A DNA stretch of 64,000 nucleotides from NCBI GenBank assembly GCA_031310005.1, contig CM062380.1:3658001-3722000 (forward strand). Direction: 5' to 3'. A model generated the notes under the pieces. The model was not told where the DNA came from. It made no database searches and worked only from the letters and a program-made list of their open reading frames with translations. The stretch is from Dactylellina haptotyla. Lineage: Eukaryota > Ascomycota > Orbiliomycetes > Orbiliales > Orbiliaceae. The position numbers and the translations under genes are program-made. Positions within the stretch are counted from its first letter, which is position 1. Each line of letters opens with the position of its first letter. Below are positions 1 through 12,484 of this stretch, one piece after another.

Positions 1-1
1 T

Positions 2-556
2 CGGCTCAACCGGTTCCTGGGCCTCCAGGTCAATACTTCTGGCAGGATTGGTTCCAAAGACGACCCAGAAATTGACGTATTTGATGAATTGCCCGACGAA
101 TCAATATTTTTAAAAATCGTCTATCCCAAAATGACGTGGCCAATGACCTCCAAAACAAGAGGTCCACATATTGAAACCATACGTTTGCCCGATTATGCAC
201 CAGACAACTGGCTTACAGCCATAATCGAGCCCAAAATTCGCGGCTTTAACGAAATTGATAACGTCAAGGTTTTTTGTATTTTAGACGACACGAACGTCTG
301 GACGGCAGAGATGGTACTGGACAAAGATTTCAACCAGCGACTTGTGCAGAAAGCGAGGGCAGAGGGAAAGGTAGCAGCATTGGCGACACTTAAGCGTATT
401 CAGTGGATTAAAGACCTCGGGGTCCATATCTTGACCATTTTGCCCACGCTTTTGGGCCTTCTGGGTATCGCAAAACCGAAATGGGCATGGTGGGCTTGCC
501 TCGCCTTCTTCTTCTCATCCCTAATCTCGATTGTGGTGACGCTGTTTTTGAAGTAA
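2..556 (+). CDS. C-terminal part of an unrecognised membrane protein (5' end outside window)
   Basis: The frame is open from the first bases of the window to the TAA at 554-556, so this is the last 184 residues of a longer protein whose start lies upstream. I do not recognise the family. The visible part is a soluble region with several Pro and Asp residues, then a basic stretch (about residues 122-140), and two closely spaced hydrophobic segments at the very C-terminus. The second contains KWAWWACLAFFFSSLISIVV and ends in FLK. This suggests a tail that is anchored in a membrane, either as a hairpin or as two spans. An internal TTG at 89 is in the same frame but there is no reason to start there. 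The call as coding rests on the long open frame and the ordered hydrophobic pattern; function is unknown. Confidence 0.6.
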   Translation, partial: RLNRFLGLQVNTSGRIGSKDDPEIDVFDELPDESIFLKIVYPKMTWPMTSKTRGPHIETIRLPDYAPDNWLTAIIEPKIRGFNEIDNVKVFCILDDTNVWTAEMVLDKDFNQRLVQKARAEGKVAALATLKRIQWIKDLGVHILTILPTLLGLLGIAKPKWAWWACLAFFFSSLISIVVTLFLK

Positions 557-2919
557 AATAATGCATATCCCCTTGCCTTGGGATTGCTTCTCTTCTTCTT
601 TCTCTCTTTCCTTGCCATGAGTGAGATGCAGGCACCGCATCTCAACTCTTTCTCTTCTTTCTCTCGGCTGAGGTGTAGGTCATAACACCAAGGCCCCTAC
701 CCGATGAACCTGCGTCTCAACGTGGCGGGTAGGTCTAGTAGTTGCTCGTGCAATGAAGCCAAGACAGGTTCCAACTCAATATTAAATCAATCGGAATTGA
801 CGAGGGAGGGGTTTCTAAGCTGAGAGATGAAGTTTTGCTCGCTCTCGCCTGGGTTTTGAATTCGAATCTAAGTTGGTTCTAGAACCTGGATGCTGGACTT
901 GTCTCAGGTTTGGCCTTTATCTCTGGTTTCGTAAGTGCCGATGTTAGTTTTGAAGTAAGACCCTTACCTTGGGATACACGCTCTTTGACATCAAAGCGAA
1001 CCTCAAAAATATAGAATGTGCTCTTACGGCTGCAGGGTTCATTTTGGGCCATCATCTACCAAATCATCCGCCAAGCATACCAAGCCATGTGTTGTAGTGC
1101 CAAAGTCAACTTTTCTCGTTAATGATTGCTCAAATGGGTTCATGGATGCGAAGGAAGCTTCCTGGCAAACGGAGACAAATCGTATTTCGAATATTTCTAC
1201 TCCGTAGATAGTTCCTCTAATCTCCAGTCTTCGCTTGCATATTTAGTTCCAATGAACCGAGGCACAAATTTGCGGGGAACTAAAATTCCTTGGATCTGAC
1301 TGAATAAAAAGGGCCGACGCAAATGGTATCACATTGGCGATATTGAGAACCGAGAGAGAAAAGTGAATTGAGGGAGCAGCGTTTCGGTGACACTATTAAC
1401 TCGAACATCGGAATATTTCAAAACAGTTGAAACATTCCGACGTGACAACCTCTGAATTCTTTGACGCGCTTGACCTTAGCCGTTCCCCACTTTCAACTTT
1501 CTCAAGCCTTGACCCAAGCTTAGTTTACGGTTCGATATATTCATCACTGTCGATTTAGCATGGAATTTATATACATACGTAAGTATTTAGCTTTTTTATA
1601 TCAAAAAAAAAAAAAAAAACAAGAACATTAAATTACGTAAATGCATAGATGTAGATCAAGGTTTCAGATACCTTGCTCATCCTATATATATCAAATCTAA
1701 ACTTCGATCTTTTAGTTAATTAAACCCTAGGTTGTGACTGATTCTGTAGTTTACTTAGTGATAGAAGATCGTCCCTAGACCTCGATTGGAAAGAAAAACG
1801 TCGGCCAGAAGCTTCTCAGCTTTCCGCCCGACTCACCCAATCTCGAAAGAAAGGTTTTCTAAAAAATAGAAATAAAAAAAGCTAGAGAACATCAATGTCT
1901 TGAACTGAATGGCGAGTGAAAATTTGGTATTCGGTAATTTGAAAGTGGCACAGCCATTAAGGAGAATTGGGGTAGCCGAACGACTTTAGTGAGTGGGAAA
2001 TTCCTGGGTTTACGCAGCATGAGGTGGAATCGGCAATTAAGAATTTAAAAGTTGTCCACCCCAAGAATACCTAGCAGATTAGAGGCAAACTTTGGTTTTT
2101 TGCAATTTGGGATAAGTGGTGGGCCGCTCGTGCTATGAATTGAACTATTGGCTAATGTTGGTTGGTCCCAGTTGAAATACTCTTCCCCACCTGAACCTCG
2201 TAGCCTCGCAACTCGTGAGCTTCGAGCTTGGCTTTCGATACCAGGCCTGCTTCTCCGTGCCGCCTCCTCACTTGCCTCAACAATATGAACCAAACCCCAA
2301 TCCACCTAAATACATGACCAGACGATTCGATAGATCCTTCCTAAACGGAGGGACCGAACAAATAAAACTAATCAACCAATGTGACATTGGCAATCACAAA
2401 GTTCACATCCTTCTGCTACTGTAAGTTATTAAGCCAACGGCACAGCATCGCTAGCGTGCATGGCGTCCCCACCTAAGCGAAAGTTGAATTGCCGCTTCTC
2501 GAAAATCGACTTTTTCACAAGGGTTTAAACCGTGGTTTTCGCAATTGGAGGAGCGCGCGCATTGGCCCTGTACTTGCGCCCAACCTGCCGCTCTGTCCCA
2601 CATTGTCACAATATGCATACTTGCTGCCTATCAAGTCTCTCCACCACCGATACCATATCCTTGAAATTGTATTCATTCAGTTGATATGATATTACACGAA
2701 ATGAGAAAAGCTTTCATAGCTTCTCGTCCTCATTAAAATCAATTGTTGAGAACCTTTGTATATAAGAATAGGCTCAGGCGCTCGTCTCAACGGCGTTTCA
2801 GAGAAAGAACTCAACCGCCAGCCAATCGACAATAATACCGATTTCTACTATCCTTTTTCTGCCACTGATTCTTCTAGATAGCCAATCCTACCTCTTCGCC
2901 TGGTGCAAGAAAGCTAGTC
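557..2919. other. Gene-poor intergenic stretch
   Basis: About 2.4 kb between the partial membrane protein and the Clr5 gene. Only short frames occur, none with recognisable protein character. A 17-base run of A lies at 1603-1619. A C/T-rich tract with CAAT-like sequences precedes the Clr5 start from about 2770 and is the likely promoter and 5' UTR of that gene. Confidence 0.5.
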
Positions 2920-5377
2920 ATGTCGAACGTCCTGTTTAAGCCCGTCTATGACGGCGCACGGGTCCAGAAACGTAGCTACCGCCGGATGGAGGCATGGGAC
3001 GACCACAAAGAGTTCGTCTTGGATCTCTGGAAGAATAAAGTGAAACATGAGAGGATTTTAGAAACATTAAGAACTGAAAGGAATTTCCACGCCAAGTACG
3101 TATACATTCAATGTACATTCTAGCTACGTTGGGGTTTATTGGAAAGTAAGATATTCTAATATTACAATAACCAGTGCAAATCAATTGAAACGTCAACTAG
3201 GGCTATGGGGTATTTCGAAGAAAAATCTCAACAAGAAACAGCGAAAATGGATTATCCAGATCACTGAAAAGAGAAAGCTTGAGGGCAAGGCAACTCGATT
3301 CTATTTTAGTGATACCGGACTGGATATTCCTGAATCGCAACTTGCTGGCGTTTGGAAGGCTGGGCTTGATGACATTCCAGGTATTCTTTTTCGCCATTAT
3401 TAATTAATCTACCTTAAGATAAAATATTGACGGAAACCGATTCTTACCATAGACGACATACCTCCTAGTCCTGGGGAATTGCTGGCAGAAACCCCACCAC
3501 CAGAGCGAGAAGAGGTTGCTGGGCCCTCAAGTAATGACATGGAAGACACACACGAAACAGCCGATGATATGGATGTTGAGACGGCGACCGGTATGATAGT
3601 TAGTGCGGAACCAGGAAGCGAAATCCCCCCCGAAGAAAATATTGCGACCGATATTAATATAGACGTAAACGCTGAAATTAACATACCAATCGTTAGCATT
3701 GAGGCCGACGAGGAGATTATTAGGGAAGCGCCAGAGAGTGTCTCTGGCGTACTCGAGGAGGATATTGAAGCCGAAGCCCCCTCGTCATTACCTTTCCGAG
3801 TAGTTGATTTACTTGGAAAGTCAGGTGGCGTGCAATCGGGAGAGATTGATCTTTACACGGACATAGGTCTAGAATCTGACATCGTAAACAGTGGGGGCAG
3901 ATCCGTCTCAGACCTGAAAATTTATGATCAAGTAATTATTTTCAAAGCTGAAGAAGCTAATGACAGCACCGGAGACGCCTACCTGGAGGTTTGCAATGCT
4001 TTGGATCAACTAAACCTAAACGAAACCGAAGCCAATGAGGACGCGCTCGACTCACAAACAGACACCCGGCAATATACGAAAGAGCTTACAACTTGGTTTG
4101 AATACGTCACAGACATAGCTAAAGACTTCTTAATTTTACTTGAGAGAGCACTACGCTTGACTAGACTTCCTTTCTCAGATTGCTTTTTGGAGCTCTACCA
4201 ATATTGGCTGAGAGAGAGAGACGAAGCATATCCATATCCAGTCTTACTCGCTATTGTCCACAAAACACCCATCAAACCGTTGCTTGGCTCGAAAACTTCT
4301 ATTCTCACTACTGCGCAATGGGATAGGGTTTTAGAAATATATTACTCATACTATGACGAACTCAAGGGATATGCAGATAACGCAGCTCAGAGCGACGAAA
4401 CGGATGAAGATCCACTTCAATTCCGATCCAAGGTTGCACACTTGCCTTACCTCCTTCAAGAACTCGGGGGGTCAAGCTACTTCACCATAACATCCCTTAG
4501 CTGCTTCGCGGACTTGGTTTACACTGCTTGTTACAGCCATCAATCGCCAGAGCAGAAATTCCTGCTTGAGATGGCATATAAGGCAAACTCAGCTATCGGG
4601 ATGGAACTCCACACGGCCAACTTTGAGATCGCAGAGGATCTTGGTCAGACACATTTCGAAGCAGGAGACTATGCCAGCGCCTTACGTTTCCAACGTCTGA
4701 CCTGTGCAATACAAAGTAGACAACACGGCATTAGCTCAATATCAGCGATACAAATACTCCCGGAAATTGCATTAAGTTACTGGAAACTTCGTGAAAAAAC
4801 CGGAGCCTTAACCATTATTAAAATGACGCTGCGAATAATCCGAGACCATTCTGCTCAATTAGTAGAAGATCGCGATGATCATCTTATGTTACTTTCTACT
4901 ATTTACGAAATTGGCCGCCTGCTTATGAAAATGAAGTGCAAGCCCGAGAGCAAATTTGTCTTCAGATATGCGATATCTTTGTACCAGGATTTTATTTCAA
5001 GAGAAGGGGCAAAAGTAGATGATCCTTTCATAGAAACCTGCTCAGCCATGGGGAAGATGTACGGTTTTTTGGGGAACGATTTGACGGCCATTGAACTTTT
5101 TCAATATACATCAAAGTACTTTAGCTCACGCTACGGAGAGCTTTACGACATAGCTCTTAGGGAAGTTTGGCGCTTGTATGAGGCGGTTGACAAGAGAGGA
5201 ATGACAATCCAGATCGCCCCTACTGTAGAGAGGCTATGGAGGATTTATCAAACTAATGCGAGAAAGGAGGATGAGGATCGTACGTGGGCAATTTGGATGA
5301 TGTATTCAAACGCTGTTTTCAAAGTGAATGGTTTAGATGATGAACTCAGGAGCTTAGCTAGATATCTTGAAAACTGA
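2920..5377 (+). CDS. Clr5-domain protein with acidic linker and helical (TPR-like) C-terminal region
   Basis: Three exons, 2920-3095, 3175-3380 and 3453-5377, give 768 residues. Introns of 79 and 72 bp start GTACGT and GTATTC and end CCAG and ATAG. Splicing restores one frame. Residues about 24-78 form a Clr5 domain: W-D-D-H-K, then a helix with ILETLR, then the NQLKRQLGLWGISKK segment. This is an N-terminal domain found in many Pezizomycotina proteins and named after the S. pombe Clr5 protein. Residues about 130-250 are strongly acidic and probably disordered. The C-terminal 400 residues are helical, with repeated features such as ALRFQRLTCAIQSRQHG and SKFVFRYAISLYQDF that resemble tetratricopeptide repeats. 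Clr5 proteins are thought to act in chromatin or transcription; that role here is inference. No signal peptide or membrane span is seen. The gene converges on the chitin synthase gene, 154 bp away. Confidence 0.85.
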
Positions 5378-5531
5378 TGAATTATCTGAATTTCAAGTTG
5401 GTTTTGTTACGCCACCAAGTTTTTGTATTCAGATTTACGGATCTTTATACCTGAGCAATTAGAATTCTGTAGCGCACTACCAAGCCATGTAGTATATCCA
5501 AATAAAGCTGAGATAATATATAATCTCCAGT

Positions 5532-8494
5532 CTATGCTCTCTTGAGAAAATTAAATATACCAACTTTCCTGTCCTTGCCTTGGATATCTTCAACCTCCAT
5601 CGCGATAGGCTTCTTTTTAAATAGTTTCCCCTTTCCTTTCTTCGAGCTACCGGTTTCAAGAGGCTTAGCTTTACTTGAAGCAGGGGTATCCAAGGGGTTA
5701 TTAACCGGAGGGCTAGCTAGACCAACTATTGAGAAAGCAGCGTCGTCATCCCGTGTCCACGAGTCCGGAGAACCTGGACGTTTCGTACGATCGACCCGAG
5801 CGATGGAAGGCGGGTATAAAAGATCGATACTTTGCTGAACCGAAGGAGTGTATCGATGGTATGCTGGGGTGTTATCTGATATTGCGTGTGGCATTCCGTC
5901 ATCAAATTGAGCCTGATGAATATGATCGAGTGTCATTTCCCCCAAATCCCCGGTTTGAATATGCGAATTCTGAAATTGGTAAAGTTCGTCATCTTGAGAG
6001 GTTAAGTCATTCATATGGAGTGATACCACGGTACCATATTCGTCAAACGGCGCTGGCGTATTATAACGTGATTCTATATCTCTATCGGAGCGTAGAAATG
6101 TTTGTGCTGGAGCGTATAACCTCCCAACTTCGGAGTCAAAAGAGAAATTCGAGATACCGCTGTAGCGATTGGCATGTCCAGGTAGCGGCGGCGCTAACGT
6201 ATCTCCATAGAATACGTCACTATTTCGAGTCGTAATACTTGTTGCATCGCTTGCTAATAGCTGTGGTAGCACAACACTCGAGCGACCTGAGAGTGGGAGG
6301 TTTAAATCTGAACGATGGTACAAGCCATCCTCGTCCACCCGAGCTGGGACGAATCGACCAGAAAGAGTTCGCCATGGCAGAGCAGCTTCACGTATGGCGT
6401 CACGCTCACGATCTGAAAGCTCAGGTAAGCCATCCGATTCTTCGTCCTCATCTTCGGTTTGCGCGACTTCACCAGGCCTTCTGCGAACGCGGGGTCCACC
6501 CCAGCTTCGAAGTTTATAAGACCACACTGAGGCTACTAGATACCACCAATTGACCACAGGGTTGGCTAGAAATAGTATCGGATACAAGTATGCTTTTTTC
6601 CGCTTCAATTGCCATCCGTACCATAACATGAAGAACCAGTTGGCCCCGAGAGATAAGGCAATAAGAGGCAGGGGTAGGTTCTCGACTGTTTGCACTTTTG
6701 TCATCAGAGATAACACCACTGCGTCATCCATAGTTAGAAATCTATCAAATATCGGCCGGATAGAGCAAACTTACATAAAACCAGCAGTAACGCGGTTGTT
6801 CGAATTGTATCTTGCATCATGCGAAAGATGCATAGTAATGGGTACCGTTGCCACAACTGCCAGTCCGTCAACATTGCAGTCTCATTTGTGATGAAGCCTT
6901 TAAACCATCTAGTTCGCTGATTGACTAGCGCTTTCCAAGTCGCGCATGCCTCTGTCTTGCAAAAAGCGCTGGTACTGAATCCAATCTGATAAGAGTGTTT
7001 GGCTCCGATCATGAACAAATGAGTGAGCCAACGGTCTTCGCCTAAATGATATTGGCCATAATCAAAAGGGTTGTCGTGCTTATCTACCATGTCTGCGAAA
7101 TAGAATACGGACATGTTTCTGAAAGCGGAAAATTTCAGGCAGGTTAGTGCACCAGGTAAACATGTCACCGCGCCACAGCTTGATTCAACAGCTCTTTCAA
7201 AAAGCTGGCCATGGATATATTCCATGTCTTGAAGTAAAGTGATAAAACTTCCTTTGCCTTTATCAATTCGAGACGTGATAACTCCGGTCATTGCCATGGG
7301 CTGGCGCCTATTTTTCTCGCGAGGTAAAAAGTCCTGCAACAAATATCAGCGGCTATAGAGGCTTCACGTTCCAGGCTTCTTTACCTACCATTTCATACAT
7401 GAAGTTCTGTATGCAGTACCGATCAAGAATGCAATCCGAGTCAATAAAGAGCAAGTATACGTCATCCCTACGCTCCAGGTACTTCTCGTATAGCTTGTCT
7501 ATCATTTGGAAGGTCTTCTTTTGCGTGTGTCGTTTGCCCCCATGCTTATAGCGACTTACCGTAACGCGCAGGTTCTGATACCTGACATCAATGGAAACGG
7601 GGTATTTATTCCTGCGAACTGTGGGGACACCGAGCTTCAAGAGCACCTCCAAATACTCCTTGCTAACTTCATCAGAATCAAACGAGAGACAGACGTGAAT
7701 GCATGCCATTGGGTATTCCTGTCCCGCGATAGAGTTAATGCACTTCATGACGTTCTCCGCGATTTCATTGTAACAAGGCATTATAATGATGACTTTTGGA
7801 GAGTCGTCGTGAAGTAGCGTGGCATATCTAGCTTTTCTGCCCACAGATTTGTTGAACATATTGTATATTATGATTGTGGCGGGAAATAGAAGCAGAACAA
7901 CAAAGGCGTAGAATGCTATTAGCTCCAATAAAGTTGCCCAAGAATCCGGTAGGCGAGCTCGTAGAGTTGCCGGCATTGGGACGCTGACGATGAGGACGGG
8001 GATGAAAAATAGGCTATTTTATCCCCCTTAGTTAGCCACCGTTGCCTACTCTAAAATCGCGAAAATGCAGATAGCTTACCGCAGAGTGGTAAACAATCCC
8101 GCCATGAACATAGTCAAGATAACCTTAATGTAGTCTCGACTCCGCAAGGCCTTTATCCAACAATGATAAAAGCAGTACAGGAAAGCAACCTTTATCCCGT
8201 TAGCTCCTCGTAATCAGCTCTCTCGTGAGATATGGTGGCAGTGTAACATACTAACCAAGCAGTCCATTCGATCAAGATAGCAACATATATAGGGATTCCT
8301 AGGATAATAAATGCTATCTGCCAAATGATGGTGAGTAAGGTCGATTTGTAAAGTACACACGAGCATTAACTCGGATCATCAACGAAGTAGAGACTTACAT
8401 CGCCAGGTTCGAAGTGAATAGGAGGAAGGCTGGGTCTCTCTGGTCCAGGGAATGAGAGACCCGGCGGGATACCTTCATCTCCGGATGCCGCCAT
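5532..8494 (-). CDS. Chitin synthase, divergent group without myosin motor (probably class VI)
   Basis: Six exons on the minus strand (8399-8494, 8252-8317, 8080-8189, 7389-8013, 6775-7333, 5532-6718) give 880 residues. Every junction keeps phase. The enzyme transfers GlcNAc from UDP-GlcNAc to growing chitin at the plasma membrane. Visible family features, in order: hydrophobic N-terminal segments (IAFIILGIPIYVAILIEW; ELIAFYAFVVLLLFPATIII), a nucleotide-sugar region with IIIMPCYNE, the Asp motif LLFIDSDCILD, the stretch ESSCGAVTCLPGALTCLKFS, GEDRWLTHL, and the catalytic QxxRW written here as QRTRW. C-terminal membrane spans and the RSWGGPR signature follow, then about 270 residues of disordered tail. 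There is no myosin domain upstream, which excludes classes V and VII. The class VI assignment is from memory of the divergent QRxRW group. The Arg-to-Thr change inside QRRRW leaves the invariant Q, R and W intact. Confidence 0.93.
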
Positions 8495-9328
8495 GCTGTG
8501 TAAGTAGAGTTTATCGTAGCGATGAAGGGATTAATTGCTGAGATGGTGGGGCTGTTGATCTCAAGTCGAAAGGAACGATGGCAGAAAGTAGGATCATGAT
8601 CGAAGATAAAAACGATGTATATATGTAAGTATTAATTCCGCGTGTGGGAAGCCTCTCAAAGAATTTGACGCCTTGTGGCTTCCTAATTGCTTTACCTGCG
8701 ACAGGTTTACTAATCCCAAAATAACCTATAAAAACATCTGCTGAGCTTGGCTCTTCTCACATTGTAAAAATCGAAGGCTGAAGGCAATCATTTATCTCTC
8801 ACAGCGACTACATCTTGTACCAAAATTGATTGTGTTGAACTTGACATGAGCTATGGAGATTATTGTTGTTAATGAAATATGCAACACCTAAATCATCCGT
8901 GCTGAAGCATTTTATAATTTAGGACAAGGCTACCTAAATCACTACTTTAAGCCTTCAAATATAGGCGCTTGGGATGAAAGATACGTAGGAGGAGAGAAAT
9001 TGCGACTATGGTATCAATTTAATATTGTTAGTGTACACGTGCATACTTGTAACTCGCTTGCCGGCGAGACCCGGCGAGACTGCGGAGCAATCATCTGAAC
9101 TGATCAAGGAAACCATTCTTTTTAAAGTCAAATATTGCAAAGAAAAATCAAAATCATGATATTCGTAACCAATATAACCCTTTATTTCCAAAAAAAATTA
9201 TCAAGATGCCAAAAAGAAAAAGCCAAAACTAATCCAAATCAACTTCAAAAACCTACGCCCTTGAAGCAGAACGAATCATGTGATATCCAAAAAAGTGACT
9301 AAAAACAAGACGAGATCTAATTGAAATC
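8495..9328. other. Intergenic region upstream of chitin synthase
   Basis: 834 bp. It contains the promoter side of the chitin synthase gene (right of 8494) and the 3' flank of the glycine-zipper gene. Short frames only; AT-rich from about 8800 onward. No RNA gene or repeat recognised. Confidence 0.5.
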
Positions 9329-9922
9329 TTAATCAGAATCAGAAGAGCTGCTAGAGCTATGGCCGCCTCTCTGTTGATGACCGCCGTGGTGCTTGTCCTT
9401 CTTCTTCTTTCCATCCTTGTTCTTCTTCTTCTTCTTGTCGCCAAGGAAGTGGCCGGCGAGACCACCGGCGAGAGCACCACCAACAGTGCCCAAACCGCCA
9501 CCACCGAACTTATGTCCCAAGAATGCACCACCGCCGGTAGCGAGCAATGTTGTTCCTAGACCACGATCACCAGGCTGGGCATTTGGATCAGCGTAACCGC
9601 CTGGCGCGCCTGGCTGGCCACCATATTGCTGCTGTGGGTATCCTGGGTATTGCTGCTGGTCGTGGGCACCGCGGGTTTGGTCATAACCTTGCTGTGGAGG
9701 ATATTGCTGTTGCTGGTCATAACCCTGTGGATATGGGGAGTGTCCTCCTTGAGGAGGGGGAGCACCGTACGGCTGCTGCTGTGGAGGATAAGGGGACTGG
9801 TAACCGCCGTATTGCTGGTTGGGGTCTGGTTGGCCGTAACCCTGAGGCGGGGGAGACTGGCCGTAATTTTGCTGAGGATAACCACCTCCCTGACCGCCGC
9901 TGTAAAAGTCTTGGTTGGACAT
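9329..9922 (-). CDS. Pro/Gln/Gly/Tyr-rich protein with glycine-zipper segment and Lys/His/Ser tail
   Basis: Single exon, 197 residues, started at the ATG complementary to 9920-9922 because the low-complexity composition begins there (MSNQDFYSGG). An in-frame start further upstream would add a non-matching stretch. Residues 1-115 are a prion-like low-complexity region of YPQQ, GYGQ and YPPQQ repeats. Residues about 125-165 hold a glycine-zipper segment (TLLATGGGAFLGHKFGGGGLG, then GGALAGGLAGHFLG), the spacing of small residues typical of the glycine zipper 2TM family. The tail is a run of Lys, then His, Gly and Ser, ending SSSSSSDSD. Fungal homologues of this layout are common but uncharacterised. 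Membrane association through the zipper is inferred. A TATATATAAAA stretch lies at 9955-9965, close to the start. Confidence 0.8.
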   Translation of the reverse strand: MSNQDFYSGGQGGGYPQQNYGQSPPPQGYGQPDPNQQYGGYQSPYPPQQQPYGAPPPQGGHSPYPQGYDQQQQYPPQQGYDQTRGAHDQQQYPGYPQQQYGGQPGAPGGYADPNAQPGDRGLGTTLLATGGGAFLGHKFGGGGLGTVGGALAGGLAGHFLGDKKKKKNKDGKKKKDKHHGGHQQRGGHSSSSSSDSD

Positions 9923-12484
9923 TCTCTGTAGGTAATAAAACTGTAGGAATGTAGTATATATAAAAGGTGTGTATTGGTTTTTTTTTGGTTTGAGGTAATA
10001 CTCTATCAAGTTGATGATGGTGATATCAAAAAATCAGAACTTCGAAAAGCGGGGTTCCAGGCGCTATTTGTACCCCTCTTCTCAGAATTTCGCAATCATA
10101 GGGTCCAAATGGTAGCTTTGGGTGCAGAATAGCAAAAAGGCACCTTACGCATACGCTGCTGCTCCAAGCCTAATGGTCTTCTGGAATGTCAGCATGGTGC
10201 AAGCGGCCAATAGCCGGGGCCACCGACGGAATCGACTGTTTAACCTTGAGGCTGAGCTTGACTATGCGGGATTTACAAACAAGGGTAACGCAAGCCAAAA
10301 GGGCAATGACCTCCCCGTGTGCAAAGAAGCAGCAGCCAGCAAGCAGCGCTCGAGCGGATGGTGGGAAAGACCGAACACAAGTCGAACATAAGACCACACT
10401 AAAAAGCTAAGGTCTGATCTGGTGTGCAGAAAACTTGACCCCTCCCTCATCACGTCCGGAGGCATCAAGTCACGGATGATTTACTGCCCCGTCCAATCGA
10501 AAGCTGTCGACCCGAGCTGCGACCGGGGCTAGCAAGCTTTGGGAAGCGATGAGGTGTGACACCCACTATGAATAGGTACTTTTGAACTGGGCTTGCCTGC
10601 TAGCTGTTGCTTGACAAGCAATAGCGTAGGCCAAGATTTCCGGTTTGCCAAGGCATTTCAACAATTCTGCCGTGAGACCCGAGGACGGTCTGTGATTCGT
10701 CATCCACTGCGGCAAACCACGCTAAAAGCATGCAGCCCTAAGGCGAACAGCAGCAAACCCCCATCGCCTCTGAAGAACCCTTCCTTCAGTACGCCTTGTT
10801 GGGTGTACCCGATTTTTAAACATCGAGTTTTCCTGGGCCTTGGGATCTGGGTCGAGATTGACGGGTGTGGTTTTTTTTGGAAACCACCCCGAAAATAAAG
10901 CTGTTCAAGCGCGCGGCCGGTGTCTATCACCCGTGGCTCAACCTCTAAGGCACCCGGACTATCAATATGCAATGGAGCCTCAGCTCAGGGTCCTCCAACC
11001 GTAAATTTGGTAATTCGTAAACCGTAAACCAGGTTATTTCGTAATCCCTAAATCGAACTCTAGCTGAAAAACCACCTGAGCCATGTTGCCTGCTTGTCAT
11101 AAGGTCCGAACGGCGCGTTAGCCTCACCACACCCCAACGACGACGGACAACCGTCTTAGTCAGTCCTCAAGAAACTTGGCTCTCTTTCCCCGCGGGTACT
11201 GTCATTCCCGTTTTCCGCTCGCAGAGCCGAACAAAGAAACCCTCCGTGCCCTCGGCGGTCCGATCTATTGTGTACCTCGTATATGCATATTGCGAATGGT
11301 AATAATACGCCGTGCATGGCGGCCTTGGCCTTAGTTCGCGGCGTTAGTATATTTCCGGCGCTGCGCCTAGTGATATCATGGTCAAGCCCGACTACACCAA
11401 AAAAAAAACTAAAATACCAAATTAGTAAATTCAACTGAAAAGATAGAAATTTCCGTTTCTCGTACCTTCCATAAGCTATCACATCTGAAAGACTGTGTGG
11501 ACAGTCTGGACCCCGTTCCCAAGGCGTATGCCCCTCGCCACGAAGATACCGCAGGTGGTTTTTTTGTTGAGCACAAGAGCCAAGCACATTGCCTTTCACA
11601 TGCAACACATAAATTCCAACGCCTACACAGCCCACCGAACCTTGCGAGAGACATCGAATGTACGCACTATGACGCTCGTGGCAAAGTTCGAAAACGACCA
11701 CAAACAGCTGAAAACATGAGAACTCCTTCAGCGCAAGACAAAATTTTGGAGCGCTTAGAATCAGCGTATCAGAATCCTAGCGTAGGGCTAACCGGTACCT
11801 TAATTCGTAAGGATTCGGCGAAGTCCCAATTTCAGCGAGTTTACTCTTGACGCCTCTTTCACGCGTAATGACGCAGCCTCACAGCGTAGAAATCCTCTAG
11901 GGACAGCCCTGCAGGGCGACATCTATCATATCGCTCAACGCCCATCTTACTAAGCCTCTTCAGTCTATTATGAAGAAGTAATTGCGAAGACACTAATCAA
12001 AGACTACCATACTAATATTTTTCATTTTAATTTTCCGAATTTCAGCGTTCTAGACACTTTCTCCGCCATAGTCTCATTCCCGTCCATAATAATAATAAAA
12101 ATCCAATACTGATTAAAACAGGAAACCATGGTAAAACATTCGCATTTTTTGTGAAAAGAAGTTCTAATACCAACAATATCTGCATCCCTCCCATTCAGGT
12201 GCCAGCATCCCAGCCCGGAGAATCCGCCACTGTAATCTCGATGATCGAATATTCCGAATATCGTCACCTTTAGTTCTCATATCCGACCACTGTCGTCAGT
12301 ACAGCTGCACCAGGTAAGCCCGTGAGGAGCTAGCTCAAGGCAAGATGTCGGGGGGCTCCATGGCTATAGGAATGTCAGTATCCAGAGGGAGCTAAAAGTA
12401 ATCTGTCCCGTCGCAGACAGCGAATGCGTCGGAGCGAGGGTCGTAGAGAAGTTATCCGTAGACTACAATAGTAGCTTCAAATAG
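9923..12484. other. Gene-poor intergenic stretch
   Basis: About 2.5 kb between two minus-strand genes. Several frames of 60-180 codons overlap each other on both strands, but none has a recognisable domain, signal peptide or balanced composition. The stretch 10860-10890 has a run of T within an inverted GTGGTTT/AAACCAC arrangement. A short run of related CGTAAA words occurs at 10999-11050. No transposon ends could be identified. Confidence 0.45.

Noticed and set aside
11156-11701. 181-codon minus-strand frame
   Set aside because: Overlaps other frames, Cys/Arg/His-rich mixed composition, no domain, no splice partner.
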